Part shown: in pieces, positions 40,694 through 53,887 of the stretch
Layout of the letters: each line of letters starts with the position of its first letter
Numbering within the stretch: position 1 is the stretch's first letter
Source of the DNA: Anoplolepis gracilipes
Lineage: Eukaryota; Arthropoda; Insecta; Hymenoptera; Formicidae
Reading direction: 5' to 3'
Length of the DNA stretch: 64,000 nt
Assembly: GCF_047496725.1 (NCBI RefSeq)
Contig: NC_132985.1
Coordinates: 7,085,001-7,149,000, forward strand
Made by a program: the position numbers and the translations under genes
Notes under the pieces: model-generated
The model's database searches: none
Told to the model about the DNA's origin: nothing
The model's input: the letters and a program-made list of their open reading frames with translations, nothing else

Positions 40694-41573
40694 CAGAGTG
40701 TCCCATTTTAATTCCTCCAGTAGAATATCTCGAAAACCAAGCCTGGGATAGAAAAATGTTTTAGGCAAAAGTTGTATGGTTTTGAGGGGGCCATAAGATG
40801 GTACCATTGCTCTGACCTTGAAGAGTCATTTGAAGGCCACGTGAAGGTCACCTCAATTTTTTTAAATGGCACCCCCTATTTTTTGTTACATATTCTTGTA
40901 GCTGACTTTGAGAGCTTTCCAAAACACTACGATAAAATGTTTTTTCATTAAACACTTTTCGAATTATAAAGCTTCAAAGTTGCAATATTTTGACATAAAA
41001 TACAAGATATCTCGTAAAATATTCATTTCTCAATTATCTTACCCTAACACTTTTATGCACAGAATAATGAGACGGATCAATTGATGTAAAGAAAACACAT
41101 AGTTATCTTTAAGAAAAAATCTGAATTTGCAACAAGCAGTTACACATTTTTACTTTAACATAATTATGTGTTTTAATTACGCCAATTGATTCGTCTCGTT
41201 ATTCTGTGCATAAAAGAATTAGGGTAAGATAATCGAAAAATGAATATTTTTTACGAGATATCTTGTATTTTATGTCAAAATATTGCAACTTTGGAAGCGT
41301 TATAACTCGAAAAGTGTTTAATGAAAAAACATTTTATCATAGTGTTTTGGAAAGCTCTCGAGATAAGCTACAAGAATATGCAAAAATATATAGGGTGTTC
41401 CATTTAAGAAATTCAAAATGACCTTCACGTGATCTTTATATGACTCTTCAAGGTCAAACTAATGGCCCCATCTTATGTTCCTCGAAACCATACAACTTTT
41501 GTCTGAAACATTTTTTCGAATTTTCCATATTTTTCGAGATATTTCACTGGAGGAATTAAAATGGGATACCCTG
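40694..41573. mobile_element. Family C long palindromic element, 880 bp (copy B)
   Basis: Ends CAGAGTGTCCCATTTTAATT and GGAATTAAAATGGGATACCC with TATA on both sides (40690-40693, 41574-41577). Aligns end to end with copy A. Left arm carries CTGACCTTGAAGAG and GGCCACGTGAAGGTCACC. Confidence 0.9.
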
Positions 41574-41577
41574 TATA

Positions 41578-42370
41578 AGAAAAAACACTTTATATATTCG
41601 TTATTATATACAATTTTTCTTTTTTATTCTGTCAGAAAAAGCTCATGTAGAAAGATTAGCGTACAATCCATTTAATTAACTGCATCGGACATGCTTATCG
41701 CGATCGAAGCAGACTTGACTCGCGGCTGCATCTGCAGCATCGGATCCTCCGCGACGGCGATAAATCATGGCCGCGGTGAGACATGTCATTAATCCGGCGA
41801 CTTTTTTTCGCGGGTTCAAGGACTAACGTCAGGGACGCGGCACTATTTTCGTACAGTCGTGTGCACATGTATATAATGGCGTGGGTTGCATGTGCAGCGT
41901 TATAACGTGTCGGAGCCTGGTGTGGGAGCGGCATCCGGTCGCAGCTGCGTGCAGGAAACTGTTAAAAAAACTTTCCCCATCTCCTTCGCCTCTAGCCATC
42001 TCTCTTCTCGTGTGTCGGCGTCGTGGAAAAAAAATTTTTCTTTCCAGCTTTTCGCGACGAATTCCAGCACGGTCGCGTGCAAGGAAATCGTTAATCGCGC
42101 TAATCCAACGGGCTGGCACATGCGCCCGTATGTGTGCCCGATATGCCCGAGATATCTGCGATTTTTTTCATTTACTTTATAGCACCGCGCCGGAGAACGA
42201 TAATTTTCGCCGATAATGGCGCGCCTCTTTGCGAATATAGTACGACGAAATATTTCGCTTTTAACTGATAAGAAAAAAAAAAAAATACTTCAACGGCCTG
42301 AAAAAAACTTATTATAGAGAGTTAGACTTTTTTTTAATATTTATTTAAAATCAATTTTTAAATCTCACGA
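41578..42370. other. Intron 1 island, CpG-rich 41680-42240
   Basis: CpG-bearing, with several overlapping frames on both strands between 41695 and 42216, none resembling a known protein. Confidence 0.45.
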
Positions 42371-42798
42371 ACCTATAGTTTTGATTTTAACGAAACTTTA
42401 CACACATGTAGAGGGTGCGAAAAGATGAATTTAAAAATTTTCAGTTGCTAAAAACGGTTCTAAGGAGTGAAATTAAGAAAAAATAATTTTTGAAAAAAAT
42501 TATCTTTTTTAAATTATATCTGGAAAATTATTTGAAATATAAAAGAATGTTTCATATAAAAGTTTTATGATAAAATTGCCTCCATTTAATTACATAAATA
42601 AAATTTAAAGAAAAATTTTTTTGAAAAAAAATTATTTTCTTTTAATTTTGTTAATGTGATTTTACCATGAAACTTTCGTATGAAACATTTTTTTATCCCT
42701 TTGAACCGTTTTTTAACAGCAATTAAGAATTTCTAAATTCATCTACTGACCTTCCCCCTCCCGCGCTCTACGTGTGTGCCAAGTCCCATCAAACTCAG
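42371..42798. repeat. Family J imperfect inverted repeat
   Basis: Left words ATAGTTTTGATTTTAACGAA, TTACACACATGTAGAG, GATGAATTTAAAAATTTTCA and AAAAACGGTTC are mirrored at the right by GAACCGTTTTTTAACAGCAA, AAATTCATC, CTCTACGTGTGTGCC and CATCAAACTCAGAATTTTCG. The centre is near 42580. An old hairpin element. Confidence 0.68.
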
Positions 42799-43516
42799 AA
42801 TTTTCGGGAGGTTTCCTTGTAAGAAACTGTTACTACCTCCTTCCGGGTATTCTCTGCGAAATTACATTCGAGTGGATCGTTGCAACTCTCCGTTGCCGGT
42901 AAAATGAGGCGCGATTTATGATAAATTTCGCGCGAGATAAATGTTTATACATATGTATCGCGCGAACGTTCGACAATTTACGGCCGAGTCGGCCAACGGA
43001 GAGCGGAATTTATAGTAAATTTACGATCTCCCGGGCCGCGTGCACGGCTCGTTCTCGCGTGTAGCACGCGTTAATAGAGGCGACCGACCGATCGGTGCAA
43101 CGGGCTCGATGCAGCGATGCAGCCCAAAGGCAAAGCGCATACGCTTACGGAGGTCGCATGCGCGGCGGGAAACTGGTTTTCAGTTTCGGAAGAGCGCTCA
43201 AATTGTCAGACGGTGACGTCACCGTCGTCGTAAAGGCCTCCGTCAGGTCCCCCCCCCCTCCTCCTGTATTAATGATAATGACTGAAAAATCGCTCCCGGA
43301 GAAGGCGCTCTCGCGACAGACCGATCGTTATCTCGCTCGCTTCCCGCGACGATTAACGTTCGTCGACGAAGAAGGAAGAGTTGGATTCGCGATTCGTCCT
43401 GCCGTCTGTGACAGATCGATTTGTCACAATGTTCGCGCGGGATTATCGTCGTCGCGACGACGTAATCGCGAAACAAGCATGAATATTTCATAATCGATTA
43501 ATACGCGTAAATTTAA
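42799..43516. other. Intron 1 island, CpG-rich, no recognised gene
   Basis: CpG-bearing throughout, with overlapping frames on both strands at 43095-43493, none recognisable. Ends at the TTAA of the next element. Confidence 0.45.
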
Positions 43517-43976
43517 AGGCCCAGTTTACGCTATCAGTTAAGAAAAATTGATGATTTTCAGGACTTTTTTTCAAGAATATTAAACATTTATTTTATTATT
43601 TTAAAAAAATTACTTTTTATTTTATCGATGTTTAAACAGTAAGTTAGTATTTTAAAGTCTTAGATTTTTTGTGATAGTGTGTAATTCTGACGTGAAAAAA
43701 CCTAATGTAATTTTATTTCATAGGATATTTTGAGATATTAAATCTAATGTGGATTTTAAAAATTAATATTTAATATTCTTCTGACCTCGAAGAAAATTCA
43801 GCAAAATTGAAATTAAATTTTAAAATGGTATTTACTTTAGTATCTTTCTGAAATTAGATTCAGTTTAATACAATATTAATTATCAATCACGTTAAATACC
43901 AATTATATAATCTATTATTATATTATTATACAAAATCAATTTTTCATACTGTTATTAAAGTAGACTGAATTCCTAT
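43517..43976. mobile_element. Family E TTAA-flanked element (copy 3), 460 bp
   Basis: TTAA at 43513-43516 and 43977-43980. Left end AGGCCCAGTTTACGCTATCA pairs loosely with right end TAAAGTAGACTGAATTCCTA. AAAAATTGATGATTTTCAGG is shared with copies at 31053 and 47210. Confidence 0.75.
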
Positions 43977-43980
43977 TTAA

Positions 43981-44897
43981 TTATGTACTACTTATTAATT
44001 ATTACTCCGAGATCTTTGAGACACATTGTAGCTAAATTTTAGGAAAACGTGCAAAAAGTAATTTTATTAGAGAAGTGCGGTAAAAATAATAGCAAAGAGA
44101 AAGAGAACGTTTCCTCGAGACAAATGGTTAAACTCGATAATTTATTCAAAATTGCGCAATTTTATATTTGTCACAACACTTTGAACGTGAGAAGTATCTC
44201 TGGGCATCAGATTTCAAAGTTATCTCGGGAGCCAGAAAGACCGAGCGGACACGCATCGGCATTGTTTATCAGGCATCCGCCGTCGAAATTCGCTGAATTG
44301 CATCCGCGCGATGAGTAACTGACACGACGCTGGATCTCTTGTCGAGATCCGCATCCGTCGCGATTCAGCATAATAGAAAAAAAAGAGGAACAGTCTCGTC
44401 ACGTCACATTTGAAATGCATTATATGCGTATATACAAAGTATCCTAAGATTACCAGATTGTTCTACTTTTTTAAATTTATTTTTTTTAAACGTAAATGTT
44501 GAAAAAAAAATTCTTCCCTTTAGTGTGTTTTTTTTTTATTAAATATTATATTAAATTATATTAATTAATTATAAATATAATATAATTTAATATATTAAAT
44601 ATAATAAATTATCTAAATTATAATTTAAATATTATATTAATTTATATTATATTGATATTTATAAATATTATCAAAATTGTCGAGAGAAAAAAAATTGACT
44701 CAAAACGAAGAATATAATTTGAGCATTTATCTTGTTGATGTATTTGCTAGAAGCTTGTTTTATTTCTCGCTATCGATCACTCGTAAAATTACAGATGCCT
44801 CGATTTAATATTCCCTTTGCGGAAAAATCGATTTCAAATTGGCCGGAGGCTATGTCGTAACGAAATAATGAGGTAAATGTGGGACGCACCTTGTGTG

Positions 44898-44955
<58 letters not shown>

Positions 44956-45476
44956 AATATGTAAATCGCGCGCGTGTCCAAGTATTCGTTCGATTCAGCG
45001 CTTCTGCACAAGCGGCGGCTTTTAAACGCGGGTTCTAAAGTTAGCGTTGAATGACGAACTGTGGCGGGCGTTGGTGCACTTTCGTATTACTCATTTGGGG
45101 CTGCTGTACGAGCTCAATGTCATCGCTGGGAGTCGCGCGCGGTCGACATAACGAACGCACATGCGGGCAAATTCCGCAAATAGATTAAACGCGACTAGCG
45201 AGCCATTTTGCAGTCGCTCCCGACCATCTGGTCAAATATGAGAGGCATAATTTAACCAACTAATTTACCCACGTTAATTATCAATTATATTAATCTCTAT
45301 GTTGATTATCTTCTATTTTTATTTTATTTCTATTTTTACGTAAATTATCAATTATATTAATTTTGTGTGTTTTATGTTTATTATTATGTTATTATGTTAA
45401 ACATCAATTATATATGTAATCTATTAAAATCTATTATTATTATTGTTATATAATATTATATATATACATATATACA
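43981..45476. other. Intron 1, unique, (TA)n at 44898-44946
   Basis: Mixed sequence with a very AT-rich palindromic patch (44520-44670), a TA microsatellite and a CpG-bearing block (44970-45240). No gene recognised. Confidence 0.5.
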
Positions 45477-46328
45477 CAGGATGTCGCATTTTAATTCCTC
45501 TAGTCGAATATCTCGAAAACCAAGCCTGGGAGAGAAAAATGTTTCAGGCAAAAGTTGTATGATTTCGAGGGAGCCATAAGATGGTACCATTGGTCTGACC
45601 TTGAAGAGTCATTTGAAGGTCACGTGAAGGTAACGTGAAGGTCACCTTAATTTTTTTAAATGGCATCCTCTATTTTTTGTTACATATTCTTGTAGCTGAT
45701 TTCGAGAGTTTTCCAAAACACTATGATAAAATGTTTTTTCATTAAACACTTTTCGAGTTATAAGGCTTCAAAGTTGCAATATTTTAACATAAAATACAAG
45801 CTATCTCGTAAAATATTCATTTCTCGATTATCTTACCCTAACACTTTTATGCACAGAATAATGAGACGGATCAATTGGTGTAAAGAAAACACATAGTTAT
45901 CTTTAAGAAAAAAATCTGAATTTGCAACTAGCAGTTACACATTTTTACTTCAACATAATTATGTGTTTTAATTACGCCAATTGATTTGTCTCGTTATTCT
46001 GTGCATAAAAGTATTAAGATAAGATAATCGAAAAATGAATATTTCACGAGATATCTTGTATTTTATGTCAAAATATTACAATTTTGAAGCCTTATAACTC
46101 GAAAAGTATTTAATGAAAAAACATTTATTATAGTGTTTTGGAAAGCTCTCAAGATAAGCTACAAGAATATGCAAAAATATATAGGGTATTCCATTTAAGA
46201 AATTCAAAATGACCTTTACGTGATCTTCGTGTGACTCTTCAAGGTCAAACTAATGGCCCCATCTTATGTCCCCCTAGAAACCATACAACTTTTGTCTGAA
46301 ACATTAGGAATTATAATGGGACACGCTG
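45477..46328. mobile_element. Family C long palindromic element, 852 bp (copy C)
   Basis: Ends CAGGATGTCGCATTTTAATT and TAATGGGACACGCTG (part of the right terminus is deleted near 46305). TATA follows at the right, and TATA plus CA precedes at the left. Left arm 45616-45647 holds three ~11-bp units AAGGTCACGTG / AAGGTAACGTG / AAGGTCACC, more than copy A (one) or B (two). Confidence 0.88.
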
Positions 46329-46332
46329 TATA

Positions 46333-46765
46333 TTATGTATACTATTTTTATAGGGCTTTCTCATACGTTATTCATGAGCATTAAATTAAAAAAATTTCAA
46401 ATGCAATATATTACTAAGCACGCTTTTCTCTCTTTTCTTCTTTTTTTATATTAAAATTAAAATTAAATAAAATTGTGCGTGCGTGAAAGAATACGTAACT
46501 TTGTATGCGGTTAAAAAACCAAGCTTGATCGTCGAATGACAGGTGATGTTCACTTCGGGAATATTAACGATCCAGCACGATACACAGTTTTTAATTACGA
46601 ATTAGCACGTCGAGCACATCCGCGCTATCGTTAGTTATCAAAGGTTATTAATCCTTGGCAGATAAGGTGTTCACACCGTACGTTTGTCCATTGAACCGCC
46701 AAGATGGTTGCATTGCAACCGCCGTTACACAATACCTCACATAATCTTAACGAGTAACCGATGTT

Positions 46766-46805
<40 letters not shown>

Positions 46806-47209
46806 GCCTCACTTTTCGTGCGGTTCTTATCGACGCATCTGCTTTTAACGAATGAAAGAACGAACGGAACGGAATGGAGCGGAGAGTTGGCACTCGCGGG
46901 AAACAATACAACAGGGGAGCGGAGCGGTAAAGAGGCAGAAAAGAGGAAAAAAAGAAATTCCTGCTTTTAATGTCCGATCCGCTAATGGACTGGTTCCGCG
47001 GCAACGACGAGCTCTGCCCACGAATTGACGCTAATTTATCATGCGAGAGTTTTAGTGAGCATTATATTCGTGTATTACTATATGTTGCACTAAACTTTAT
47101 TAAACGGACTCTCTAAGCTCGAATTAATTGCATCGCCTTTCAATTTCTTAATGGAATCGCTGACTGTATTTTAGTTTTTTTTTTTTTTCAAGTCTCATAC
47201 TTTTATTAA
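46333..47209. other. Intron 1, unique, C/T homopolymer at 46767-46802
   Basis: CpG-bearing 46480-47150 with a C7-then-T tract. Frames through the tract are artefacts. No gene recognised. Confidence 0.5.
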
Positions 47210-47773
47210 GGGTCCAATCTACAAAAAATTGATAATTTTTAGGAATTTTTTTGAAGAATATTACAAATAAATATTTTTGGTATTTTATGTTTATTTAAAC
47301 AGTATTTTTAAATCTTGGATATTTAGTTTTTTTTTAATTAATTAATATAAGCCTCTACATGTATCATGTTTATGAAAATGACATGTCGCTTCCCGTAATT
47401 GTCTGAAATTAATAAACTAGGTCTAGTTTTATTCTGTAGATTATTTATGTGCGTTGAACTTAATTTTGTTAGAAATAATTGAAAAATAAAATAATTAAGT
47501 CATTTTTAAATTAAATATTTCAATTTTGATGAAGTTTATTTATTTCAAAAAAGTGTTTTCTTGCCTCTCTCGAAAAAAAATTGAAGTTATTTCATTTGTC
47601 CATTAATTTTTCAAGATATACGTCGCACCAACTTTGAAAACAGTGTTTGTTTATTCAGAGTCTTATAATCAACTTGCGAATTTTTCAATAAAATTTGAAA
47701 GACATATTCTTCAAACGTCACTTTCAGAAAAAAAAACCATTCAATTTTAGGCCTTCTAAAGTAAACTGGGCTC
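47210..47773. mobile_element. Family E element (copy 4), 564 bp
   Basis: TTAA at 47206-47209 and a degenerate TTCA at the right. Left end GGTCCAATCTACAAAAAATT pairs with TTCTAAAGTAAACTGGGCTC. TTTTAGGAATTTTTTTGAAG matches the copy at 31053. Confidence 0.75.
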
Positions 47774-48762
47774 TTCATTCGATAGGCGTTCTGCGTTGAT
47801 ATACGATCTATTTTATAAGCGCGAATGAAAAACAGTACATTTGTTAACTAACTCACTTTATATCTCAATCCGCACTTCATTATCATCGGTGAATTTATTG
47901 CTTTAGGGGCTATTGCTTCTCGCTTGTCTGCAATACTCCGGCGACACGGAATGCAATGAAACGGTGCAGTCAAACGGTTTATCGTCGGTTTTCAAGGTTG
48001 TCGACGATGCTTCTTCTCGAGCATAAATATTCATCCTCCTTCTACGTTCACAAATAATTTCGCAATGTGCACATGTCGTCGGGCACTGATAATGACGGGC
48101 TGCATCCCGAGGTATATCGCGCTACGCGCGGGCGCGATGGGACTCCAAATATCCTACATTAGTATATAATTGAGTATACAAACAATAGGAGTTTAATTTC
48201 TCATTAATTTAATTTAATTTAATTTTTAATTTTAAGAGCAAGAGACATTGATAATTTTTTTTTTTTTTTTTTTTTTACATACTTTCGAGTCCATCTATCC
48301 ACATGCGGTGAGAAAAATATGCAGGAGAGCCAATAATTTCGAGGGTGTCACGAGACACGTACACGATTCGGCGAAAATGTGTCATCTATGAGAAAATCTG
48401 TAGAGTCCAAGATTTCTCGATTTTTACAGACGCGAGTTTAAAAAATGCATAAACCCAGACACATTTGAATCATCGTTGGTGTAGGTCGGGCCGTCCCTCT
48501 TTTTTCCTCTGCCACTATGAATATTTAAAGATTGTCAAAAGAGACCTGCTATATTTATTGCACGCATATTCTCTCTCGTGACAGAGAAGAAAAAGAAAAA
48601 AAAAAAAGAATGATCGACTCGAGTTTCCCTTTCTGGCGACTCGACTATCTCGATGAGGATGAGCGCGAAATTTATGCGATACAGATACGTCATGTTGCTA
48701 TACATTGTGCGTGCGTTTCGAGCGTTGCACCGTCGCCGCGTTTGCGTCTGGTCAAGGTGCCC

Positions 48763-48801
<39 letters not shown>

Positions 48802-49412
48802 CAGACGCACATATATATGTGTGTGTGTGTGTATGTAAAGTGTACGTGTGCGCGATACAACATACACATACCAGCGTCACCGACAGCGTTGGCCTTGTGG
48901 CCACTCTCGTGTCCTCGTCCCACCCTCTATATACGTCGATACGCTTAAAGCCGCGTTTACGACCCACGACGTTCGTCATGTGAAATTGCTTAATGCGCGG
49001 TCTCGGCCGAGAATGTATATCGCGCGAATATGGCGGGTCCGCGGGAGGAGATTTAATTGGCAACTGCAGCCACGTATTAAATTATTTTGCTCGCTATTAT
49101 TCCCATAGCATATAATTCCACGCTTTTTCCCGTGACTTTGGAAACACGATTGTATTTTTTTTCCCAATGTTACGTAAACCTGCAAGATACCTCGCCTGTC
49201 ACAGGCATTATATTGTATTGTGTATTTTTTATATTTTCTTATGTATTTTTTTTTTTTAATTTCCAAAATAATTATATCCGGTATGCGTAAAAAAATTGTG
49301 AAAAATATTTTCAGAGATTTTTATTTATTTAGTATTATATTGATGATAATTAATAAAAGATAAAAGTAGAAAAATGTTCCAAGTTTTTATTTTTTTTCTA
49401 ATTTTGACGTAT
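47774..49412. other. Intron 1, unique, (AC)n at 48764-48796 next to (GT)n at 48817-48834
   Basis: CpG-bearing blocks at 47900-48150 and 48640-49070. T-tract at 48248-48277. The adjacent AC and GT runs are complementary and could fold into a hairpin in RNA. Cys-Val and Thr-His frames across them are artefacts. Confidence 0.55.
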
Positions 49413-49741
49413 ACTGTAAAAAAATTCCCTAAGATATCAAGTACATTTTTTGTCTGAATTTTTAGATCTGGATGTCTAAAAAAAGTAATTTCTGATCTGT
49501 TTTAATCATTAGTCATTTGTCTGAAAGAATGAAGTTCTAAAAGTTCAAAAGAATGTTCTGAAAATTCAGACAGTGTGTCTGCACACTATAAAAAATAGCT
49601 ACAGAATTTTTAAAAATATCTGTATTTTCAGACATTCTTCTGAGCTTGCAGAAAAACGAATCTAATGATTAAGATTGTCTAAAATTACTTTCAGACAGAT
49701 TTTAAAATTCAGATAAAAATGTTAGGCAATTTTTTTACAAT
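49413..49741. repeat. Family F element (copy 5)
   Basis: Starts TACTGTAAAAAAATTCCCTA and ends GGCAATTTTTTTACAATGG. Interior TCTGAATTTTTAGATCTGGA and AAATTACTTTCAGACAG match other copies. Confidence 0.75.
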
Positions 49742-49939
49742 GGTAGTAGGTACATATACTCGATTACGTGCTCGAAGTCACTTAGGTGAGCAACGCTCCT
49801 TGCGAAACGCGCGTCGCATAGTCTCTCGCGGACTGTCGACGACCTTCGATCCGCCGTTTTGCCGGCCGGCCGGCGACCGGTTGCGTAATTAAACCAGCGG
49901 CGCAATGCTTAATAAACGAGAGTGATGAGTAGTGCGCAA

Positions 49940-49977
<38 letters not shown>

Positions 49978-50237
49978 CCGACACTCGAAATAGAAGTCAG
50001 CCGCGAGAAGAGCGAGAGCTACGACCTCGATGTATAACTCATCTCTGTACGCGTGCGCACGCGACGAATCGTTGACATAAACCAAGAGCGAATGCACCGA
50101 GATCAACGCTCGTGTGTTGTGTGTTTACGAAACGTCGCGCACGCAATTTTTTTTCGCTCCGATGACGATATCTTCCTGTCGAAAAGATATTTTTTTTTTT
50201 AAATCGCGTCCCTGCTGCTTCTCGTTTCCGTTGTAAT
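49742..50237. other. Intron 1 CpG island with (GAC)n at 49941-49977
   Basis: About eleven GACGAC-type units within CpG-rich sequence. No gene recognised. Confidence 0.6.
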
Positions 50238-50895
50238 AGGGAGTTTGCATTAAAAAAAAAATACATTTTTTTATATGTAATTTAAATATATATTATTATA
50301 AATTTATTTATAAAAAAAATTTAAATTTTAATCAATAGGAAGGTATTAAAAAATTAAATTAAAATTTAATAAAATTTAAATTGTGAGAAAACGATTTTGA
50401 TTGGTTGGAGTGCGTGACGTCACAGTGCAATAGTTTCAAACGTTTGTTTTCTGTATTCTGTATTGCGATATTCGGTCATTCTTGATCTCGAGGTACAAAG
50501 AAAAACAATTTATTGGGTGTTTTAATTGTTGTACTTTTACATAGAGGTAGAAAACAGGTTTTGTACGTGTTACCTTTGCCCATTTTCACAATAACTAGAT
50601 ATTTTAATAAATAAAAATAGTGTGTTGTCACTGTATATATTGATTAGGTTTGAGGAGACGCTATTTAGCGCTATTAGCGTCTCCCCGAATGCAAATATTG
50701 CACTGTGACGTCACATCGCGTTCGGGAGGACTCGGTCGTTTCCGGATGGTATTCGACAATTTCAAATAATGTAATTTTTATTATTGATTTTCTCGCTTAA
50801 TTTGCATTAAAAAATTACGAAAAAAGTAATTACATTTAAAACTATATTATAAATTATAAAATGCAATTGTTTTTCAAAATCATGCAAACTCTCAA
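50238..50895 (-). mobile_element. THAP-type short element (copy 3)
   Basis: Ends AGGGAGTTTGCAT and ATGCAAACTCTCA (right end mutated). Reverse orientation relative to 13972 and 55455. Nearly identical to copy 2 over its length, including GGTTTTGTACGTGTTACC. Confidence 0.87.
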
Positions 50896-52855
50896 TTAGA
50901 ACGGCAAAGAAACGGAATCTGTGCCAAATCTGTGTGTGTGTGTGTCTTATTCTTTATTCAATTAAATAAATAAAAATTGAGAAAATATTGATGCAAATAA
51001 ATTCGAATATCACTCGCGAATTACCAATCGTTATAGCTAAAAAAAAAACAAACAATCTATCTTTCAAGGAAACGGAGAATGAATACTAAATTCAATATAT
51101 ACATATCTAGCGTGCTATTTCGATCCTCAGGTCATTATCGCGAATCGCCAGCGCGCACGTGCGCGCGAGCACACATCGAAGAAATAATTCCAGCGAGAAC
51201 TCTCCACGGATCGGTTGCATAAATCATTTTGTGGGTCACCGGAGCGACCACGTGGTGGCCCCGTTCCACCGGCTCGACTCGGCTCCTCCTGATCGAACGT
51301 TCGCTTCTTCTCTCGGTCCATAAACTTCCGATCGTATTGGCCTAAAAATAATCGTCGTTTTTTTCGAATAAGTATTGATGTGTTTTTATTCGAATAATGT
51401 TAATTCCGCATAGCAGAATTTTTTATTTTCTCTTAAATAATTATAATATATAGTTAAATATAAATCACAAATAATAATAATAACAATTGTACAATTGTTT
51501 GACATAACACACATATTGTATATTTTTTTAATGAAATTATAAAAACAAAAACTGTCTAATTGTGTGTATGTTAACCAATGTCAGTATCAAATTTCAGACG
51601 TACTCGTTACAAAAAATTGACACCGGCTGATTAGTGATTGAGTATATTTTCTTCGCGGTCATCCCTGATGCAGGAGCATCATCGCCATAAATCCCAATCT
51701 GTCTGTCTGCTGCGCATTTGTCGGTTAGTGATGCGCTTCCGAGCGAGCGGGTCGAGCGGCTGAGTGGGCCGGAGAGAAACCGAGAAAGAGGAAAAGAGAG
51801 AGAGAGAGAGAGAAAGAGCGAGTGACAGAGTGACGTCAGGCGTGCAATTACCGATGCACTTGACGCGTCCTCAACAACAGATCGTCTGAACGAACATTCC
51901 GACCACCTCCGCTGATATAAAGTCTATTTTAAACGATCTAGATTTCGCAATAGAATTGAGGACTTTTCAAATTATCTTAAATCCATGTTTTTCTTAAAGA
52001 AAGAGATTAGACCGAGTTATGAAAAACGTTCATAAATAAGCTCACAAAATCATAATATTTGTTTGAGCAAAAGGAATTTGAGATAATCGGTCTGGAAATA
52101 AAAGTTTGTCGAGACAGAATTCAACCGAAATTGTCTGCGCAAAATTAAAATTAATATATATATATGATTTTTTTTTCGTATAATTATATGTCTACAATCC
52201 AACGTGTAATAATGTGGGTAGAATTCTGTTGTAAATAATAGATTGTCCAAACAAGGCCTAACATCGCTCCCTTTCTTTGTTGTCCCGCGAACATTTGTCA
52301 ACATCGCGTCCCTCGGCGGTTGCGCGTCTAGAGTCGATTAAAATGTCGTTTATCTTCTCTCTCGGACGTTTCACCCTAACAGCCAGGGAGTTAACGCGAG
52401 AATACGCGAGTCGAGGTGCGAGCGAGGGCTCGTCATCGTCGGACAATAATGGACCGACTGCTGAATACTACAGAAAGTGAAAAATGCCTGCGAGAAGTGG
52501 TGCAGACGAGAAGAGATAACCTTCTGAGTTGACGCTAGATGACGACGACGACGATTACTGCTGATCGTGAGGCTTTCGCGTTGTAACAGACGCAGAGAGA
52601 AAGAGAGAGAGAGAGAGAGAGCTTGATAAAGCGACCATTTCACATATAGTCTACGATTAATCTTCCCGTCAGCGGTTTTTATTCGACAAAACGATATGAT
52701 TAGCAATTTATGCGATTGTGATGGCGCTCCAAAGATTAGCAACCGTTCAACTTGAAACGTTTGTTATTACAAGTTAACAGGAAACGTTCTCTTCCACTTA
52801 AATCACTTTTCACACTCGTCACTATGCCAAAGTTGAACGGAATTTTTAGAAACGT
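50896..52855. other. Intron 1 islands, unique
   Basis: CpG-bearing blocks 51110-51350, 51630-51940 (with (GA)n at 51795-51815) and 52250-52650 (with (GA)n at 52598-52622), separated by AT-rich DNA with (GT)n at 50932-50945. No gene recognised. Confidence 0.5.
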
Positions 52856-52859
52856 TTAA

Positions 52860-53364
52860 GGCTCCTGAGTAGTCACCATGGCCATATTGAAATCGTGACG
52901 TCACAAGCGAGAAATGACACCCTGATTTATATTGCAACTGTAAATAAAAACATATTTTAACGAAATAATACTACCAATCTCTTCAGCACACCTGTAAAAA
53001 TATACGGCTGATAATCCTTTTTTCTGACAATTGATAAATAACTGTAAATTGAGTCCGAAATGAACCCTTGAAATGCGGAAAAACACGCGATTTGAGAGCT
53101 GCCGAAAGGAGAGGAAAATGTTGCTTTACACAGTTTATTCCTTACACAGCTTGGCAGTCGTACATTTTCACAAGTTTCGTGTTATAGTTAATAATTACGT
53201 TACACATCACAACACTAGTAAAAAGCAAATAATTACGACGTAGGTTGCAACATAAATTGGGTTGTCATTTCTCGCTTCTGACATATTTCCCAAAAGAAGG
53301 AAAGAGACAGAACTATATGTCGCCACCGTCGACATCGAAGTTTCGCGGCGAGTACTCAGGAGCC
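52860..53364. mobile_element. TTAA-flanked palindromic element, 505 bp
   Basis: TTAA at 52856-52859 and 53365-53368. The left end GGCTCCTGAGTA is exactly inverted at the right as TACTCAGGAGCC. Inner arms CAAGCGAGAAATGACACCC and GGGTTGTCATTTCTCGCTTC also pair. No open frame. Confidence 0.87.
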
Positions 53365-53368
53365 TTAA

Positions 53369-53734
53369 AAGAATTGTAGTACCAAGGGCAACGAGAATTT
53401 TTTCTCGCGACTGTAGCGCGAAAAGTAGTAAACTTTCATCAATCATTGGCGCTGCCGAATAAACGCCGAGCGCAAAAATGGATTGGTCTCTTTTTTGTGC
53501 CGCAGAGGAATCTCCCTCCCTGCGAGGAAAGTGAGTTGAATATATTTTACGGAGGACAAAGAGGGAGGAGATGACGATAACCGCACGAAGAAACAGATCC
53601 TGGAGGATATCACGGGATTATTTTATGCAGAAACCCGACGAATACAAAAGGCCAGAAACGTGCCGAGATGAAAGAGAAGAGCTTATTTCTTTCTGACTCT
53701 TTTGAACTCTTTATAATTCTCATTTTTTCTGATT

Positions 53735-53794
<60 letters not shown>

Positions 53795-53854
53795 ACTCAC
53801 TCACTCACTTACTCACTCTCTCTAACGCTTTCGAAATCATTTTAACTGTTTTTA

Positions 53855-53887
<33 letters not shown>

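Noticed and set aside
48764..48834. Possible microRNA hairpin from adjacent AC and GT runs
   Set aside because: Pairing is purely simple-sequence, and no known insect microRNA seed was seen here or elsewhere in the window.
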